This document shows positions 60,958-64,000 of a stretch of DNA of 64,000 nucleotides, one piece after another. This DNA comes from Nocardia sp. alder85J. GTDB taxonomy: Bacteria; Actinomycetota; Actinomycetes; Mycobacteriales; Mycobacteriaceae. The stretch is from contig NZ_JAIUCZ020000003.1 in NCBI RefSeq assembly GCF_020176955.2, positions 806,001-870,000 of the forward strand. Direction: 5' to 3'. Position 1 is the stretch's first letter. The number at the start of each line of letters is the position of its first letter. The position numbers and the translations under genes were made by a program. A model generated the notes under the pieces. That model was not told the DNA's origin, did no database searches, and was given only the letters and a program-made list of their open reading frames with translations.

Positions 60958-61323
60958 TCAGTGGGGGTCGGTGTGCTGGTCGAGGGTGTGTTGCAGGTCG
61001 GTGTTGAGGCGGTGTGCTTCGGCGAGTTGGTCTTCGAGGATGACGATGCGGCAGGCGGCGTCGAGGGGATTGCCGGCGTCGACGAGTTCACGCACGCGTG
61101 CGGCGAGGCGGAGCTGGTAGCGGGAGTAGCGGCGGTGCCCGCCGGCGGAGCGTTGCGGGGTGAGCAGTTCGGCGGCATCGAGGCCGCGCAGGAACGCGGG
61201 AGTGACACCGAGGATCTCCGCGGCGCGTCCCATGCTGTAGGCGGGGTAGGTGTCGTCGTCGAGTTTGTCGCCGGCGCTACGCTCACCGGCGGGGTCGGTG
61301 GGGTCGGTGTTCGGTTGCTGCAC
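60958..61323 (-). CDS. MerR-like helix-turn-helix regulator
   Basis: A 121-residue regulator: YSMGRAAEILGVTPAFLRGL then LTPQRSAGGHRRYSRYQLRL (MerR winged helix with GGHRRYS), followed by a helix and coiled-coil-like tail ILEDQLAEAHRLNTDLQHTL. No metal-binding cysteines. It resembles HspR-like or general MerR proteins. No likely target gene is adjacent. Confidence 0.85.
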   Translation of the reverse strand: MQQPNTDPTDPAGERSAGDKLDDDTYPAYSMGRAAEILGVTPAFLRGLDAAELLTPQRSAGGHRRYSRYQLRLAARVRELVDAGNPLDAACRIVILEDQLAEAHRLNTDLQHTLDQHTDPH

Positions 61324-61352
61324 AGCACCTCTCGGTGTTCAACGCCCGCAGG

Positions 61353-61374
61353 CCCCGGCGCGTGTGCGCCGGGG
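61353..61374. repeat. GC-rich hairpin upstream of the MerR-like gene
   Basis: CCCCGGCGC-GTGT-GCGCCGGGG, a perfect 9-bp stem about 30 bases before the start codon. It could be a terminator for upstream transcription or a leader structure. Confidence 0.5.
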
Positions 61375-61924
61375 CCCGGGATTTACGGAAGAGGGGGGGA
61401 TCAACTGTCAATTCTGTTCACCGGCCGTGCGGGCCGGTCTCCTACACCGCACCCGGCACTTCCCGGGAATGCGGAACCGTTGCCTGACTACTCAGTGAGC
61501 ACCACCTCCTGGATTGCCGGTGTTCTGCCTGTTGTTCTCTCGGCCGTGCTGTTCCCGCCCCGCCTCCAGCGGGCCGACCGATTGCGACCGGGTTCCCGTC
61601 TCCGCCGGAGGGGGCGGTCGAACTGTGCTTCCGGGCAGTTCACCTGCCCGGCCTCTGGACTCTTCTCTTCGAACGACAGTGACTGTATCCCAGCGACCAC
61701 GGAATGTCTACACCCGACATGACAGATTTTCGACCGCCAGGGCAGAGGCCTATACACCGTTGCCAAGGCGTTGTTTCGGGTCGGTGCGGGCGGGTGGACA
61801 TCGGGGACATCCGGGTGGCCGTGCGAACTTGCGGCAGGCTGCCCTCTACAGCTCAACGACCGTCGACCCGACCGGCGCTGATCTGGGATCGAAGCCGATC
61901 TCTCATCCGACGGTTCAGTCAGCT
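61375..61924. other. gene-free intergenic region
   Basis: About 550 bases without a convincing reading frame on either strand. It lies between the MerR-like gene and the terminator of the ice-binding-type gene. Nothing else is seen in it. Confidence 0.5.
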
Positions 61925-61975
61925 TCGACGCCTGTCCCTCACGATGCTGTTTGCATCGTGAGGGACAGGCGTCGA
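61925..61975 (-). terminator. 23-bp perfect hairpin after the ice-binding-type gene
   Basis: Arms at 61925-61947 and 61953-61975 are perfectly complementary, with a five-base loop TGTTT. It begins 15 bases past the stop codon on the minus strand and should terminate that transcript. Confidence 0.85.
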
Positions 61976-61989
61976 TGAAATGTCGAACG

Positions 61990-63114
61990 TCAGGAACCGT
62001 GCTCCGGCTTGCACCCCTCGCTCGAACCACTCGAGCCACCCGAGCCACTCGAACCACTCCACATGCCGCCCTCGACGTCGACAGTCACAGGCGCCGAGGT
62101 GGACCCGTCGAACGCCAGGGTGCCGGAGTAGATCGCGGTGATCGAGTGGGCACCGGTCGTCGTGAACGTGTACGACAATGTGGCGACTCCCGTAGCCGAC
62201 ACCGGCACCGGGCTCCCGATATCGACGCCGTCGTCTTGGAACTGCACCGTGCCGCCGTTGGGGACAGGGGCGACGGTCGCTCGCAGAGTGACCGCGCAAT
62301 CCTTGGTCGCCTTGGCCGGTGCACTCACGGTCGTCGTTGTCGGGGTGGGCGGCGGCGGCGTACTCGGCAGTGTTATCGCGTCGGTATCCAGCGTGACTGC
62401 GCCGTTGAGGGCCAGGAACCTCCCGTTCATGGTGACCCCGGTCGTCACGGTGATCGAAGTCAGCGCAAGGATGCTTCCGGCGAAGTTGGTGTTGGTTCCC
62501 AGGGTTGCCGAGCTACCGACCTGCCAGAACACGTTGTTGGCGGCGGCGCCGTTGACGAGTGCGACCACACTGTTCGCTCCGGTGATCAAGGTCGAACCCG
62601 CCTGCAGGATGAACACCGCATTGGGGTCGCCCTGCCCGTCCAGGGTGACAGTGCCGTTCAGGCTCATCCCTGCTGCCGCCTTGTACACACCGGGGGTCAG
62701 GGTCTGTCCGCCGAGATCAGTGGTCACGGGGGTGGCCGGCGTCCGGCCCGCCGCATCGGTATATGCAGTCTGCAGATCGGTATGTGCTTGCGCCGCGACC
62801 GCATCCCCGGGGTGGAGCGCTCCGTTGACCACCGTTCCCGGCGGGAATCCGGTGATTGCGGTCCCGGGGCTGACACCCACGTTGCCGGAGACGGTGGTTG
62901 CGCCGGTATTGGTGACCGTGGTGCCACCCAAAACCGCAAAAGATGCGGCCGATCCCAATCCCACCGGCGCCACAGCCGCCGACGCAATACCGCTGGAGAT
63001 CGATTGGGTTACGGCCGTCGTGGCCACGATCGCCGCGATAAGCCAGCCGATGTAAACACGCGCCTTGCGTGGCCTCACTAAAGGGCCGGCGAAGCGCGCC
63101 TCAACTTCTGACAC
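61990..63114 (-). CDS. secreted DUF3494 (ice-binding-type) protein with Ig-like domain
   Basis: A 374-residue exported protein. A signal peptide (hydrophobic VYIGWLIAAIVATTAVTQSI, probable cleavage near ASAAVA) is followed by a DUF3494 domain (residues ~50-255): LGSAASFAVLGGTTVTNTGA, VSGNVGVSPGTAITGFPPGT, GVYKAAAGMSLNGTVTLDGQ, NNVFWQVGSSATLGTNTNFA. A Pro/Thr linker and a bacterial Ig-like domain (GGTVQFQDDGVDIGSPVPVS) end with a Ser/Gly tail. The family includes ice-binding adhesins; in Nocardia it may be an adhesin. The GTG start has GAGGAGG upstream. Confidence 0.9.
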   Translation of the reverse strand: MSEVEARFAGPLVRPRKARVYIGWLIAAIVATTAVTQSISSGIASAAVAPVGLGSAASFAVLGGTTVTNTGATTVSGNVGVSPGTAITGFPPGTVVNGALHPGDAVAAQAHTDLQTAYTDAAGRTPATPVTTDLGGQTLTPGVYKAAAGMSLNGTVTLDGQGDPNAVFILQAGSTLITGANSVVALVNGAAANNVFWQVGSSATLGTNTNFAGSILALTSITVTTGVTMNGRFLALNGAVTLDTDAITLPSTPPPPTPTTTTVSAPAKATKDCAVTLRATVAPVPNGGTVQFQDDGVDIGSPVPVSATGVATLSYTFTTTGAHSITAIYSGTLAFDGSTSAPVTVDVEGGMWSGSSGSGGSSGSSEGCKPEHGS

Positions 63115-63460
63115 AGGTCCTCCTCAGCATCTCGGTTTTCCGGTTGACTGCCAATTATTCTGCGGGTACTAGTGGAATCAGGTCATCCATTCCGCGACCG
63201 ACACCAGACGCCCTGCCGAATGATCGACCGCAGCCGAAAGACTGTAGGCCGAATCGGTTCTGGCACAGCGGAAACGCGTGCACGGCCGCGAGACACGATG
63301 AAATTTGGGGGATTCAGAGTATGTGGATCGACACAAGCTTGCGCACTGCGGTCGACAAGTCATTGAGCAGGCCGCGGGCGCTGCTCGACATTACTGCTCC
63401 TGTTTACTGATCCTGGACAGTTGATTCATAAAGTCGAGGACGAGAGTAACCTGAACCACA
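63115..63460. other. gene-free intergenic region
   Basis: About 345 bases. It probably contains the promoter of the leftward secreted protein; no other feature is seen. Short frames here do not look coding. Confidence 0.5.
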
Positions 63461-63550
63461 ATGGAAGACGGTAGCTCACCAACCCTGAGAACTGCGGATA
63501 TCCCGCCCGAACAGCGTGTCGCCTTGATCATCGAGATGATTACAGATTAA
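63461..63550 (+). CDS. 29-residue short open frame, doubtful
   Basis: MEDGSSPTLRTADIPPEQRV then ALIIEMITD. GAGGACGAGAG lies about 15 bases upstream, far for a ribosome site. The sequence has no recognised family and may be the remnant of a longer gene. I list it because the frame is clean and separate from its neighbours. Confidence 0.25.
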   Translation: MEDGSSPTLRTADIPPEQRVALIIEMITD

Positions 63551-63808
63551 TCTCGATCCCCCGCAGGGCGAGATATTGTCAAATCCCGTGGATCGGCGAG
63601 TTACAGGCGACGCGCTGACCGATTTATTTGCCGCTCATCATGTTTCGCTTTCCGGATCGGCATCGGTTGTGCGTGGGTGCCGCCGTGCGGGCCGAGGCCC
63701 GGTGCGAGTGTTGTTGTCCAGCAACGGCACCCCGCGTTCGGCGGCCGTCCCGCCCGGCTGTCTCATCGTGGCGTGCCTGGGCGCGGACCCGAGGACGCCG
63801 GGAATCCG

Positions 63809-64000
63809 TTAGTCGCCCGCGGCGATCCGCGCGAAGCGGCCGGTGTCCATGTAGTCGCGGAACAGCAGTACGCGGCCGTCGCGCACCCGCACCACGTTCA
63901 CGGCGGTGCGCGAGCGCGTGCGACCCGCCCCCGGCCGGGTCATGTCGACCTCGTTCTCGACGACGATCACCTCAGGGTCCGCGGTCTCGTGGATCTGCGG
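63809..64000 (-). CDS. SnoaL/NTF2-like protein (5' end outside window)
   Basis: The last 63 residues of a protein running in from the right edge: PQIHETADPEVIVVENEVDM, then NVVRVRDGRVLLFRDYMDTG and RFARIAAGD. VRDGRVxxFRDYxD is the typical C-terminal strand pair of SnoaL-like polyketide-cyclase or ketosteroid-isomerase-like proteins. The N-terminal half and start are not in the window, so the subfamily cannot be judged. Confidence 0.75.
   Translation of the reverse strand, partial: PQIHETADPEVIVVENEVDMTRPGAGRTRSRTAVNVVRVRDGRVLLFRDYMDTGRFARIAAGD

Noticed and set aside
63576..63812. 78-codon open frame near the right edge
   Set aside because: Starts with TTG, has no ribosome site and the second half is Arg/Gly/Pro-rich noise; no family recognised.

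Overview
The window is high-GC actinobacterial DNA, most likely from Nocardia or a close relative (Mycobacteriales). The first 13.7 kb has the gene order I remember from Mycobacterium tuberculosis around Rv3672c-Rv3683: Nudix CoA pyrophosphatase, TlpA-like thioredoxin, nth, small membrane protein, crp, metallo-beta-lactamase fold hydrolase, RidA, DUF4177, two ArsA-type ATPases, whiB4, ponA2, a YqeY-like protein and a metallophosphoesterase. This is conserved chromosomal backbone. No database search was run; family names come from motifs read in the translations and from recalled family knowledge.

At 13810-13883 lies an intact tRNA-Pro (anticodon CGG). Its 3' half and about 20 bp of flank are repeated exactly (63 bp) at 28142-28204. 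Between the copies is a 14.3 kb actinomycete integrative and conjugative element (AICE) of the pSAM2 type: tyrosine integrase, excisionase, rolling-circle-type Rep, two paralogous acidic proteins, DUF4913 protein, FtsK-like Tra translocase, DUF2637 membrane protein and several small proteins, mostly in a tightly coupled leftward operon. A divergent rightward pair encodes an XRE-type regulator with a PLD-like C-terminal region and a Nudix protein resembling the pSAM2 immunity factor Pif. An HD-domain protein, two small proteins, an IS21-family insertion (24792-27436) and a gene-free segment with DnaA-box-like sites and inverted repeats fill the right part.

From 28.2 to 57 kb the chromosome is a catabolic and regulatory accessory region. 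It starts with a small Cys-rich protein gene, an ECF41-type sigma factor divergent from a flavin reductase and an NAD(P)-binding protein. Then come acyl-CoA dehydrogenase/amidohydrolase, an ArsC-like phosphatase, succinate-semialdehyde dehydrogenase, enoyl-CoA hydratase, TetR, MarR-like and PadR-like regulators, a decayed TPR-region gene, and an SDR that lacks its catalytic tyrosine. Two divergent operons follow: acyl-CoA synthetase, ferredoxin and SDR leftward; SDR, hydroxyacid dehydrogenase, CMD-family protein, KstD-like flavoprotein and F420-type oxidoreductase rightward. Next is a three-gene overlapping set (GT4 glycosyltransferase, SAM methyltransferase, alpha/alpha-barrel protein). A GMC oxidoreductase and a CYP125-like P450 are divergently transcribed around two sites that fit the KstR consensus, which points to sterol side-chain oxidation. 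A TetR gene at 56 kb carries an operator-like palindrome over its start that recurs between the two catabolic operons at 43.7-43.8 kb.

The last 7 kb holds a furA-katA peroxide-response operon with a probable leaderless promoter, a 19-codon hydrophobic ORF beside two tandem hairpins, a lone LutC-like protein, a MerR-like regulator, a secreted DUF3494 ice-binding-type protein and a partial SnoaL-like protein at the right edge.
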